From an uncultured Clostridia bacterium (GTDB lineage: Bacteria; Bacillota; Clostridia; Lachnospirales; Lachnospiraceae): DNA of 27,731 bases. Where the stretch lies: NCBI GenBank assembly GCA_946405675.1, contig CAMJIC010000006.1, positions 1 to 27,731 on the forward strand, in the 5' to 3' direction. A model generated the notes under the pieces. The model saw only the letters and a program-made list of their open reading frames with translations, was not told where the DNA came from and did not search any database. Made by a program: the position numbers and the translations under genes. Position 1 is the first letter of the stretch, and each line of letters begins with the position of its first letter. This document shows, piece after piece, positions 18,322 to 26,063 of the stretch.

Positions 18322-19115
18322 GCTTTGATCTGTGCACTACAAAGGTCGCGGAGCGTCCGTTTTTGATCGCGAGCATCGGAACGAAGATCTATTCGATGGA
18401 GGAGCTTTGCTGGTTCCTTCATCATAACCTGTGCCTGATCGACCGGAGCATTGCGTCCATGGAGCTCGTGGACTGGATCAGGGATGAGCTGGGGCTCAAG
18501 GTCCTTGCGAGGAAGCTGTCGGATGCTCTGGAGCGTCCTGACAGGGATGTCAGCTATTTTGTGCTGCCGATTTTTCAGGAGATCGGTTATCTGCCTGCGG
18601 GGGAAACAAGGCATGTCCGGGAGGAGCTGACGAGGGTGCAGGTCCAGCCGGAAGAGCAGCGGCAGAAGACGCAGGCGGATTTCCTGGTAAAGGGGGGAAG
18701 GCTTCAGGCTGCTGAGGTAATCTACCGGCGGATCCTGGATCACCGCAGCGCTGGGAAGCTGGGCGCTCCTTTTTATGCTTCGGTATGGAATAACCTGGGG
18801 TGCGCCCTGGCACGGCAATTTTGCTTCAAGGAGGCGGCGGATGCCTTTTTGAACGGATGGAAGACCTCACAGTCGAGGGAACTGATGCGTAAATATGTCA
18901 GTGCGCTTCCTTTGTTCCTGTCGGAAGACGAGTACCGGGAGAAGCTGGAGGAATTTGGGGCGGATCAGGTACTGACAGGAAAAATCCAGGAATACAATGC
19001 AGCCTGTGCCAGGAAGGCGGAGGAGAAGACCGCAGCCAGGAATGACGCGGGGCGGGATCCGGCTCAGGTGATGGAAGAGCTCAAGGAAGAGTACCGCAGG
19101 AGCGTTCTGGGATAA
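18318..19115 (+). CDS. Helical-repeat (TPR-like) protein of unknown function
   Basis: A 265-residue soluble protein I cannot name. Its N-terminal third (SFDLCTTKVAERPFLIASIGTKIYSMEELCWFLHHNLCLID) looks specific to this gene context. The middle (about 115-200) has TPR-like helix pairs: FLVKGGRLQAAEVIYRRILDH and ASVWNNLGCALARQFCFKEAADAFLNGW follow the alternating small/large TPR pattern. The C-terminus is a charged helix (KAEEKTAARND and VMEELKEEYRRS). The ATGA overlap with the preceding gene argues for a fixed stoichiometric or regulatory partnership with it. TPR units usually mediate protein contacts. Confidence 0.75.
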   Translation: MSFDLCTTKVAERPFLIASIGTKIYSMEELCWFLHHNLCLIDRSIASMELVDWIRDELGLKVLARKLSDALERPDRDVSYFVLPIFQEIGYLPAGETRHVREELTRVQVQPEEQRQKTQADFLVKGGRLQAAEVIYRRILDHRSAGKLGAPFYASVWNNLGCALARQFCFKEAADAFLNGWKTSQSRELMRKYVSALPLFLSEDEYREKLEEFGADQVLTGKIQEYNAACARKAEEKTAARNDAGRDPAQVMEELKEEYRRSVLG

Positions 19116-19131
19116 ATGTTGGAAAGAGAGA

Positions 19132-20109
19132 ATGCGGATGAGTAGGAGCAAAACCAGGCTGGGATTGTTTATGGTCTGTGCAGCATGCCTGGGATTGTGC
19201 CGGGGCTTCGCACCTGAAGCCTCTTTTTTATGCATGGACGCGATGGCAGCGGAGGCGGGGTATGAACCGGTCGTTGAGGAGGTCCATGTTACGGTTCCGG
19301 GCATGGAGGGAACCTGCAGCCTCCTGTGGATATCGGACATGCATATCTGCCTGGGCAGCGAGGATCCGGGCGTATCGAAGGAGCATCTGGAGGAGGTTCA
19401 GGAGCGCTTCGATCTGCTGCAGAATGCATCCGGAACCCCGGCCTGTGAGACATGGGAGCTTCTGAGTGAACGGATTGATTCCTTTGAAGCGGATTATGTG
19501 GTGTTCGGCGCGGATATGCTGGATTATGTCTCTAAGAAGAACCTGGAGTGCCTTGCAGACGGGCTGGAGGGGATAAAGACGCCATGGATGTACCTGCGTG
19601 CGGATCATGACTATGGCCGCTGGTTTGGTGATATGGGGATCAGGAAAATGCGTAAGCTTCACCGCAGGATCGCACCTCAGAATAAACTTTGGACAAAGCG
19701 GTTTGAGGCGTTTACCCTCGTGGGGCTTGACAATACCACAACAGCGGTCACGGAGGAAACGCTTCAGGAATTCCGTGCTGTCTGCGGGGAAGGAAAACCG
19801 GTGATCCTGTGCACCCATGTTCCCTTCGATACCGGAAGTGAAGATTCAAAGGAACTGGCAGAGCTTTCCCGTAAGGGATGGGGAGACCGTGTGCTGTGCT
19901 GGGGAGACGGGGATGCATATGATACCTCATCAGGAGGGACAATGAAGGAACTGATCAGTCTGATCTGTGCGCCGGACAGCCCTGTGTGCGCAGTATTGGC
20001 GGGCCACCTTCATTTCACATGGGAGGGAGCCTTGACAGACACCTGCACCGGGCATGTGTTTTCCGCGGCCTATGAGGACCATATCGGATTGATTACGGTT
20101 TCGGGCTGA
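19132..20109 (+). CDS. Secreted or membrane-anchored metallophosphoesterase
   Basis: A 325-residue calcineurin-like phosphoesterase. Metal-site motifs in order: SDMH (Asp69, His71), GADMLD (Asp128), ADHD (His159, Asp160), THVPF (His229) and GHLHF (His292, His294). Two positions differ from the usual family form: GDxxD is GADxxD-like, and the Asn of GNH[DE] is Asp. The N-terminus is basic then hydrophobic (RSKTRLGLFMVCAACLGLC), so the protein is probably exported or anchored; I see no good lipobox. ATG 19132 has GGAAAGAG upstream and follows the TPR-like gene by 16 bases. The substrate (nucleotide, lipid or wall precursor) cannot be told from sequence. Confidence 0.82.
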   Translation: MRMSRSKTRLGLFMVCAACLGLCRGFAPEASFLCMDAMAAEAGYEPVVEEVHVTVPGMEGTCSLLWISDMHICLGSEDPGVSKEHLEEVQERFDLLQNASGTPACETWELLSERIDSFEADYVVFGADMLDYVSKKNLECLADGLEGIKTPWMYLRADHDYGRWFGDMGIRKMRKLHRRIAPQNKLWTKRFEAFTLVGLDNTTTAVTEETLQEFRAVCGEGKPVILCTHVPFDTGSEDSKELAELSRKGWGDRVLCWGDGDAYDTSSGGTMKELISLICAPDSPVCAVLAGHLHFTWEGALTDTCTGHVFSAAYEDHIGLITVSG

Positions 20110-20124
20110 AATACCGTTCAGGTC

Positions 20125-20154
20125 TTGAATGTGACACCTGGATTATAGTAGAAT
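20125..20154 (+). promoter_or_regulatory. Candidate sigma-A promoter for purF
   Basis: TTGAAT (20125-20130) and TAGAAT (20149-20154) are separated by 18 bases, an acceptable housekeeping promoter, in the 141-base gap before purF. Transcription would start near 20161 and the leader would carry the palindrome at 20198-20229. Not tested; AT-rich surroundings make chance matches possible. Confidence 0.45.
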
Positions 20155-20197
20155 GCTTCTCGCTTGAATCTTTGAATCTGTAGAAAAGAAAAATGGA

Positions 20198-20229
20198 GTA
20201 ACTGTTCGGAACTGGTTCAGAACAGTTGC
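20198..20229. repeat. Diverged family B palindrome in the purF leader
   Basis: Same 32-base layout as 5643 and 13039, but arms GTAACTGTTCGGAAC and GTTCAGAACAGTTGC pair with two mismatches around TG. It lies 21 bases before the purF start codon and would be in the mRNA leader. Confidence 0.75.
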
Positions 20230-20250
20230 AAAATGGATAGGTAAGAAAGC

Positions 20251-21711
20251 TTGAAAAGAAAAGAAACAGGTATATTTGATGCATCGCAGCTGATGGATGA
20301 ACCCCGTGAGGAGTGCGGGGTTTTTGGCATGTATGATTTCTCCGCCCAGGAGAATGTGGCGTCGACGATTTACTACGGGCTTCTGGCGCTTCAGCACAGG
20401 GGTCAGGAGAGCTGCGGAATTGCCGTGAGTGATACGTCCGGTCCGAAGGGGAGAGTCCTGAGCCGGAAGGGGATGGGACTTGTAAATGAGAACTTCGATG
20501 AGGAGGATCTGGACAGCCTGTGCGGTGACATTGGTGTCGGGCATGTGCGTTATTCGACAGCTGGCGCAAGCACGATTGAGAATGCGCAGCCGCTGGTGCT
20601 CCATTATCTCAAGGGGACGCTTGCCATGGCGCACAATGGGAATCTGGTGAATTCCCCGGAGCTGATGCGGGAGCTGTCGCGGACTGGGGCGATCTTCCAG
20701 ACGACGACGGACTCTGAGCTGATCGCCTATGAGATCGCGCGGGCAAGGATCAATACCGGGTCTGTGGAGGAAGCTGTGTCGATGGCGATGAACCGGCTGA
20801 AGGGATCTTATTCGCTGGTCATCATGAGCCCGAGGAAGCTGATCGGCGCGAGGGATCCCTTTGGGATCCGTCCTCTGTGCATCGGAAAGAGGGGGAAAGC
20901 CTGGTTCTTTGCGTCGGAGTCCTGTGCCCTGGATACGGTAGGGGCGGAGTTTGTGCGTGACGTGGAACCTGGAGAGATCGTGACGATCAGCCCCAGGTTC
21001 GGGCTTCATTCCGACCGCAGCCATTGTATCAGGAATGGAAAGACAGCCCGGTGCGTGTTCGAGTACATTTATTTTGGCAGGGCGGATTCCGTGATCGACA
21101 AGGTTTCGGTCTATAACTCAAGGCTGATGGCAGGAAGGTTCCTGGCCAAGGACAGCCCTGTGGACGCGGATCTTGTTATTGGCGTCCCGGAATCAGGAAG
21201 CGTTGCGGCTCTGGGATTTTCCATGGAGAGCGGGATTCCTTACGGGCAGGGGTTCGTGAAGAATGGGTATATCGGAAGAACCTTCATCCGGCCGCAGCAG
21301 CAGAGCCGGGAATCTGCCGTCAGGGTCAAACTGAATCCGCTGCGTCAGGCAGTGGAAGGGAAGCGGGTCGTGATGATCGACGACTCGATTGTCCGTGGGA
21401 CGACCAGTGACCGGATCGTCAGGATGCTCCGGGAGGCTGGGGCGACTGAGGTCCATATGAGGGTGAGCTCACCGCCATTCCTGTATCCATGTTATTTTGG
21501 AACGGATATCCCCGAGAGAGAACAGCTCATCGCGTATAACCGCACGCAGGAAGAGGTCAGGGGCGTGATCGGCGCGGACAGCCTTGCATATCTGAAGATG
21601 GAGCGGCTTGGGCAGATCGTAGAGGATCTTCCTGTCTGCAATGGATGCTTTACCGGGAAATACCCGGTCGATCCGCCGACGGAGGACATCCGTGGAGAGT
21701 ATGAACGCTGA
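20251..21711 (+). CDS. purF: Amidophosphoribosyltransferase
   Basis: PurF makes 5-phosphoribosylamine from PRPP and glutamine, the first committed purine step. The N-terminal Ntn-hydrolase glutaminase begins at the maturation cysteine (Cys22 in EECGVFGMYD), followed by RGQESCGIAVSD, GHVRYSTAG, AHNGNLVN, DSELIAYE and DPFGIRPLCIG. The PRPP-binding loop is VVMIDDSIVRGTTS at 373-386. Cysteines in ARCVFEY, YPCYFGTD and VCNGC match the four ligands of the Bacillus-type oxygen-sensitive [4Fe-4S] cluster, so the protein is likely made with a cleaved propeptide. The start is uncertain: TTG 20251 gives a 21-residue propeptide, ATG 20293 only seven. GGTAAG before the TTG is a weak site, but no better one precedes the ATG. 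Confidence 0.96.
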   Translation: MKRKETGIFDASQLMDEPREECGVFGMYDFSAQENVASTIYYGLLALQHRGQESCGIAVSDTSGPKGRVLSRKGMGLVNENFDEEDLDSLCGDIGVGHVRYSTAGASTIENAQPLVLHYLKGTLAMAHNGNLVNSPELMRELSRTGAIFQTTTDSELIAYEIARARINTGSVEEAVSMAMNRLKGSYSLVIMSPRKLIGARDPFGIRPLCIGKRGKAWFFASESCALDTVGAEFVRDVEPGEIVTISPRFGLHSDRSHCIRNGKTARCVFEYIYFGRADSVIDKVSVYNSRLMAGRFLAKDSPVDADLVIGVPESGSVAALGFSMESGIPYGQGFVKNGYIGRTFIRPQQQSRESAVRVKLNPLRQAVEGKRVVMIDDSIVRGTTSDRIVRMLREAGATEVHMRVSSPPFLYPCYFGTDIPEREQLIAYNRTQEEVRGVIGADSLAYLKMERLGQIVEDLPVCNGCFTGKYPVDPPTEDIRGEYER

Positions 21712-21717
21712 AATATG

Positions 21718-21957
21718 GTTACAAGTCACACCCCCGCCAGCGGGCGGCCTGTGGGGGTGCCCCCTCCTTCATCCAAAACCCGCTTCGCCAGGCTAACTGC
21801 TAACTTCGACTAAGCGGCCGGGATATTCAGCGTATGATTTCTTCATACCCCGGCCGCTAAGTCTCCGTAAGCAGTGGATCCTGTCTCACTCCTGTTAAAT
21901 GGATTCAGGAGGGGGCGCCCCCACAGGCCGCCCGCTGGCGGGGGTGTGACTTGTAAC
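21718..21957. mobile_element. Complete 240-bp MITE-like element (family A)
   Basis: The two ends are inverted repeats of 57 bases with three mismatches, starting GTTACAAGTCAC and ending GTGACTTGTAAC. Further in, ACTGCTAAC...GCGGCCGGG (near 21798-21824) pairs with the complementary stretch near 21855-21881, so most of the element would fold as one long hairpin. The flanks are GAAATATG (21710-21717) and GAAATTTG (21958-21965), a possible 8-bp target duplication with one mismatch. No ORF of note is inside. It lies between purF and purB on the same transcript. MITE status is inferred from structure. Confidence 0.75.
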
Positions 21958-21986
21958 GAAATTTGCAATGCAAAAAGGAGCCGGAT

Positions 21987-23420
21987 ATGAACTACGATGG
22001 CTATACCAGCCCGCTGTCACAGCGGTATGCTTCAAAGCAAATGCAGTATCTGTTTTCCCAGAACAAGAAGTTCCGCACCTGGAGGCGGCTCTGGATCGCC
22101 CTGGCTGAGACGGAGAAGGAACTGGGGCTGAATATTTCACAGGAGCAGATCGATGAGCTGAAGGCGCATCAGGATGATATTAATTATGAGGATGCTATGG
22201 AGCGGGAGAAGGCCGTGAGGCATGATGTCATGAGCCATGTATATGCATATGGCCTGCAGTGCCCGAAGGCGAAGGGGATCATCCATCTTGGCGCGACGAG
22301 CTGCTATGTCGGGGATAATACGGACATTATCATCATGCGTGATGCCCTTGTGCTGGTGCGCAGCAAGGTGGTAAATGTGATTGCGCGCCTTGCTGCTTTC
22401 GCGGAGAAATACAAGGATGTCCCGACACTGGCATTTACCCATTTCCAGCCTGCCCAGCCGACAACGGTTGGGAAGCGTGCGACGCTCTGGATCAATGAAT
22501 TCATGATGGACCTGGAGGATATCAACTATGTCCTGTCTTCCCTGAAGCTTCTGGGCTCCAAGGGGACGACCGGGACACAGGCATCGTTCCTGGAGCTGTT
22601 TGACGGTGACGAGGAGAAGGTAGACAGGATCGACCCGATGATTGCTAAGAAGATGGGGTTTGATGCCTGCTATCCGGTTTCCGGGCAGACCTATTCCCGC
22701 AAGGTGGACGCGCGGGTTATGAACGTGGTATCCCAGGTTGCCTGCAGCGCGCACAAGATGTCCAATGACATCCGCCTCCTCCAGCACCTGAAAGAGGTGG
22801 AAGAGCCGTTTGAGAAGAACCAGATCGGATCAAGCGCGATGGCGTATAAGCGGAATCCGATGAGGAGTGAGCGGATCGCATCCCTGGCCCGCTACGTCAT
22901 GGTGGATGCCATGAACCCGGCGATCACAAGCAGTGTCCAGTGGTTTGAACGGACGCTGGATGATTCGGCGAACAGGCGCCTTTCGATTGCAGAGGGATTC
23001 CTTGCGGTCGATGGCATTCTGGATCTTTGCATGAATGTGACAGATGGCCTTCAGGTCTATCCGAAGGTGATTGACCGCCATCTTCGTGCGGAGCTTCCCT
23101 TCATGGCGACGGAGAATATCATGATGGATGCCGTGAAGGCGGGAGGAGACCGTCAGGAAATGCACGAGAAGATCCGTACCTTGTCCATGGAGGCCGGAAG
23201 GGCCGTCAAGGAAGAGGGACGTGACAACAACCTGCTTGAACTGATCGCGGAGGATCCTGCATTTCCCCAGACCAGGGAAGAGCTGGAGGCGGCCATGCAG
23301 CCGGAGCGGTATGTGGGCAGGGCGCCCCGCCAGGTGGAAAAGTACCTGGAAGAAGTGGTGAAGCCGCTTCTGTCGGCGTACACTGAAGAACTTGGAATGA
23401 CAGCGGAAATATCCGTTTAA
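21987..23420 (+). CDS. purB: Adenylosuccinate lyase
   Basis: PurB cleaves SAICAR to AICAR and adenylosuccinate to AMP, so it serves both IMP synthesis and the AMP branch. ATG 21987 is chosen because AAAAAGGAG lies six bases before it; the earlier in-frame ATG at 21963 adds eight non-conserved residues and lies beside the repeat end. The 477 residues include LGATSCYVGDNTD, THFQPAQPTTVGKR and the fumarase/lyase signature GSSAMAYKRNP (catalytic Ser pair near 282-283). The domain order is that of the superfamily. It is followed by purA. Confidence 0.96.
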   Translation: MNYDGYTSPLSQRYASKQMQYLFSQNKKFRTWRRLWIALAETEKELGLNISQEQIDELKAHQDDINYEDAMEREKAVRHDVMSHVYAYGLQCPKAKGIIHLGATSCYVGDNTDIIIMRDALVLVRSKVVNVIARLAAFAEKYKDVPTLAFTHFQPAQPTTVGKRATLWINEFMMDLEDINYVLSSLKLLGSKGTTGTQASFLELFDGDEEKVDRIDPMIAKKMGFDACYPVSGQTYSRKVDARVMNVVSQVACSAHKMSNDIRLLQHLKEVEEPFEKNQIGSSAMAYKRNPMRSERIASLARYVMVDAMNPAITSSVQWFERTLDDSANRRLSIAEGFLAVDGILDLCMNVTDGLQVYPKVIDRHLRAELPFMATENIMMDAVKAGGDRQEMHEKIRTLSMEAGRAVKEEGRDNNLLELIAEDPAFPQTREELEAAMQPERYVGRAPRQVEKYLEEVVKPLLSAYTEELGMTAEISV

Positions 23421-23425
23421 GAAAC

Positions 23426-23500
23426 GTCACAAGTCATACCAATGCCATACAGTCTCTGTATTGAATGGCATTGCGCCACAGCGGGACGTGACTTGGGAAC
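23426..23500. repeat. Short degenerate family A element between purB and purA
   Basis: The left end GTCACAAGTCAT and right end GTGACTTGGGAAC are worn versions of the family A termini. Between them a separate hairpin pairs AATGCC and ATACAG (23441-23452) with CTGTAT and GGCATT (23456-23472), with a small bulge. At 75 bp it is much shorter than the 240-bp copy. It may be an internal-deletion relative or chance similarity strengthened by the shared ends. Confidence 0.5.
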
Positions 23501-23561
23501 ACGAAATTACTTAAGACCGGATATTGTACATCCACAGATCTTGAAACAGGAGGAAAATCAC

Positions 23562-24836
23562 ATGGTACAGGCTGTAGTTGGAGCGAACTGGGGAGACGAA
23601 GGAAAGGGTAAGATCGTTGACACGCTTGCGGACCGGGCGGATATTGTTGTCCGTTATCAGGGCGGGGCGAATGCGGGCCATACGATTGTCAATCAGTATG
23701 GGAAGTTTGCGCTCCATACGCTTCCCAGCGGTGTCTGCCATCCGGAGTGCACCAATGTGCTTGGCAATGGCGTTGCATTGAATATTCCGCTTGTGGTGAA
23801 GGAGATCGGGGAGCTGGTTTCACGTGGGGTTCCGCAGCCGAAGGTTCTGATCTCAGACCGGGCGCAGGTTGTCATGAGCTACCATGTGAACCTGGATGCG
23901 TATGAGGAAGAGCGGCTTGGAGGAAAGTCTTTCGGGTCTACCAAATCCGGGATCGCTCCGTTCTTTTCCGATAAATACGCGAAGATCGGCTTCCAGGTCT
24001 GCGAGCTTTTTGATGATGGGATTCTGGAGGAGAAGGCGCAGCGGGTCTGTGAATTGAAGAATGTCCTGCTGGAGCATCTCTATCATAAGGAACCGATCAA
24101 AAAAGAGGACCTGATGGAGGAGCTGCATTCCTACCGTGACATGGTCAGGCCATATGTGGCTGATACGGCCTCTTTCCTGCAGAACGCGAACCGGGAGGGG
24201 AAGACTATCCTTCTGGAGGGGCAGCTGGGGACGATGAAGGATCCGGACCACGGGATCTACCCGATGGTGACATCCTCTCCGACCCTTGCCGGTTATGGCG
24301 CGATCGGGGCAGGGATTGCGCCTTATGAGATCGAAAAGATTGTCGTCGTCACCAAGGCATATTCTTCTGCGGTGGGCGCAGGGGAATTCGTTTCCGAGAT
24401 CTTTGGGGATGAGGCTGAGGAGCTGAGGCGGCGCGGAGGAGATGGAGGAGAATACGGCGCGACGACCGGCCGTCCGAGAAGGGTCGGATGGTATGACGTA
24501 GTTGCGTCGAGATACGGCTGCAGGATGCAGGGCGCGACGGATGTAGCATTCACCGTTGTGGATGATCTCGGCTATCTGGATGAGATCCCTGTCTGCGTCG
24601 CCTATGAGATCGATGGTATTGAGACGAAGGAGTTTCCGACTACGCCGGATCTGAAGAAGGCAAAGCCTGTGTGGACAACGCTTCCCGGCTGGAAATGTGA
24701 TATCCGCGGGATCCGGAGATATGAGGATCTTCCCCGGAACTGCAGGAATTACATAGAGTTCATTGAAAAGCAGATCGGGTTCCCGATCACGATGGTCTCG
24801 AATGGCCCGGGCAGGGAAGACATCATTTACAGATAA
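23562..24836 (+). CDS. purA: Adenylosuccinate synthetase
   Basis: PurA joins aspartate to IMP using GTP, the first step of the AMP branch; its product is the substrate of PurB encoded just upstream. The start at ATG 23562 has AGGAGGA eight bases before it; an in-frame ATG 40 codons earlier lies in the repeat region and is not conserved. The 424 residues show GANWGDEGKGK with catalytic Asp12, GGANAGHT with His40, STKSGIAPFFSDKYAK, EGQLGTMKDPDHGIYPMVTSSPT and TTGRPRRVGWYD. The sequence departs from common PurA forms at AYSSAVGAGEF (usually VGEGPFPTE) and EGQLGTM (usually EGAQGTL), pointing to a divergent but likely active subgroup. Confidence 0.95.
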   Translation: MVQAVVGANWGDEGKGKIVDTLADRADIVVRYQGGANAGHTIVNQYGKFALHTLPSGVCHPECTNVLGNGVALNIPLVVKEIGELVSRGVPQPKVLISDRAQVVMSYHVNLDAYEEERLGGKSFGSTKSGIAPFFSDKYAKIGFQVCELFDDGILEEKAQRVCELKNVLLEHLYHKEPIKKEDLMEELHSYRDMVRPYVADTASFLQNANREGKTILLEGQLGTMKDPDHGIYPMVTSSPTLAGYGAIGAGIAPYEIEKIVVVTKAYSSAVGAGEFVSEIFGDEAEELRRRGGDGGEYGATTGRPRRVGWYDVVASRYGCRMQGATDVAFTVVDDLGYLDEIPVCVAYEIDGIETKEFPTTPDLKKAKPVWTTLPGWKCDIRGIRRYEDLPRNCRNYIEFIEKQIGFPITMVSNGPGREDIIYR

Positions 24837-24849
24837 GGATAACAGATCT

Positions 24850-24884
24850 GATCGGCCCGGAGCGCGCTGCGCTCTGGGCTGATC
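24850..24884 (+). terminator. Strong hairpin after purA, possible terminator without U-tract
   Basis: A 16-bp stem runs from 24850-24865 to 24869-24884 with a three-base loop and two G-U pairs in the RNA. It is 14 bases after the purA stop. No run of T follows, so standard Rho-independent termination is doubtful; it could protect the 3' end or reduce read-through. Confidence 0.5.
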
Positions 24885-24940
24885 CGTTCATCGTCGATAT
24901 TCTGTAATGCGTCCTGATACGCAAGAAGGAGGTCTGTGGA

Positions 24941-26059
24941 ATGAAGATATTGCTGCTGGCCGCAGCTTCGCTCGTGGTCCAGATGCTGGTCTTCCTGTGC
25001 CTGGGATCGGTTGTCATGAAGGTCCGCGGGAAGGATGATTATTCTTTGAGCCATGGGGTATGGATCGGCTATTTTGTATATTTCGGTATTTTTGAGGTGG
25101 TCTGCCTCGCATGCGAGGTTGCGCTGCTTCCCCTCAGGACGCTTGCCCTGATCATGGCAGTCTTCATGGGGGGAGTGATCCTTCTGGGATTCTTCTTCGG
25201 ATACAGAAGCTGGATCGGCAGCATGAATTCCCTCAGGCACAGGATGCAGCTCCATGGATTTTTGCTGATCGTGATGCTGCTGACGCTGGCGGCAAGCGTT
25301 GTGTTTGTGCTTTGCTACTTTGATGCTTCTGCGGATTCCGGCTGGTATGTGGGCGAGGCTTCCACCGCACTGGCGACGAATACGATCGGAAGGTTTGACC
25401 CGTCGACAGGCGAGCGGATCCTGAGGCTGAAATCCAGGTATGCCCTCAATTGCTTTCCATACCACAATGCAGTCATGAGCTCGCTGATCGGCGGACTGCC
25501 GGTGGTCGTATCCTCCCGCAGCGTGATGAGCGTGATCAATGTGATCATGAGCTTCATCAGCGTTTATGAGCTTGGCCGTGCCCTGTTTCCGGACAATGAG
25601 AGACGCGGCGTGAAGATCCGTTCGATCAGGGAGCGGCCTGGCGTGTACAGCAGGAGAAGGGCAGACCTCTTTGTGGTGATGGTGTTCGCGCTGAATGTGC
25701 TGTCCTCCACGATCTATATGCCTGGCATTTTCCTGTTTACCCGCTCCTATGAGGGAAAGTCCCTGATCGTGAATGTCGCCGTTCCGGCTGCCCTTGCCAT
25801 ATGTGCGAGCCTGTGGCGGGAGACCTCTGAGACGCCGATGCGGGATCTGTTCTGGATCATGGCATCCTCCGTCTGTTTCTCGGCAAGCAGCATCATGGTA
25901 CTGGCGCTGAGCCTCATGGCCATCCTTCCGGTGATCGCAATCCGTGGGAAATGGAACCGGCTTCCTGCATTGCTGCTTGCCTGCGCTCCGGTTTTTGCCT
26001 GGGGCGTGACCTATTATCTGATCCAGCACGGAGTGATCATTCTCCGGACATGGAGGTGA
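24941..26059 (+). CDS. Polytopic membrane protein, possible N-terminal half of a GT-C-like family
   Basis: A 372-residue membrane protein with about nine hydrophobic stretches. It resembles, from memory, Lachnospiraceae membrane proteins labelled DUF6077. The segment FDASADSGWYVGEASTALATNTIGRFDPSTGE after the third or fourth helix is like the first outside loop of GT-C glycosyltransferases, where acidic residues are catalytic, though no enzyme activity is shown. AAGGAGG (24926-24932) precedes ATG 24941. The protein ends abruptly after a helix (VTYYLIQHGVIIL), and the next ORF continues with membrane segments of the same type in another frame. It may therefore be the front part of a frameshifted longer gene; equally it may be a natural two-gene arrangement. 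Confidence 0.65.
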   Translation: MKILLLAAASLVVQMLVFLCLGSVVMKVRGKDDYSLSHGVWIGYFVYFGIFEVVCLACEVALLPLRTLALIMAVFMGGVILLGFFFGYRSWIGSMNSLRHRMQLHGFLLIVMLLTLAASVVFVLCYFDASADSGWYVGEASTALATNTIGRFDPSTGERILRLKSRYALNCFPYHNAVMSSLIGGLPVVVSSRSVMSVINVIMSFISVYELGRALFPDNERRGVKIRSIRERPGVYSRRRADLFVVMVFALNVLSSTIYMPGIFLFTRSYEGKSLIVNVAVPAALAICASLWRETSETPMRDLFWIMASSVCFSASSIMVLALSLMAILPVIAIRGKWNRLPALLLACAPVFAWGVTYYLIQHGVIILRTWR

Positions 26060-26063
26060 GATT

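Noticed and set aside
20201..20213. PurR box (PurBox) upstream of purF
   Set aside because: ACTGTTCGGAACT matches the PurBox pattern at about 11 of 13 positions, but it lies within a repeat also found before nrdR and yfhO-murB, the second box at the usual spacing is missing, and PurR is not known to me in Lachnospiraceae.
21718..21957. Riboswitch or attenuator ahead of purB
   Set aside because: The structure is a plain long inverted repeat with MITE-like ends and a possible target duplication; no purine riboswitch core or terminator T-run was seen.
23442..23561. 40-residue N-terminal extension of purA
   Set aside because: Encoded by the repeat region between purB and purA; the strong ribosome binding site and conserved start are at 23562.
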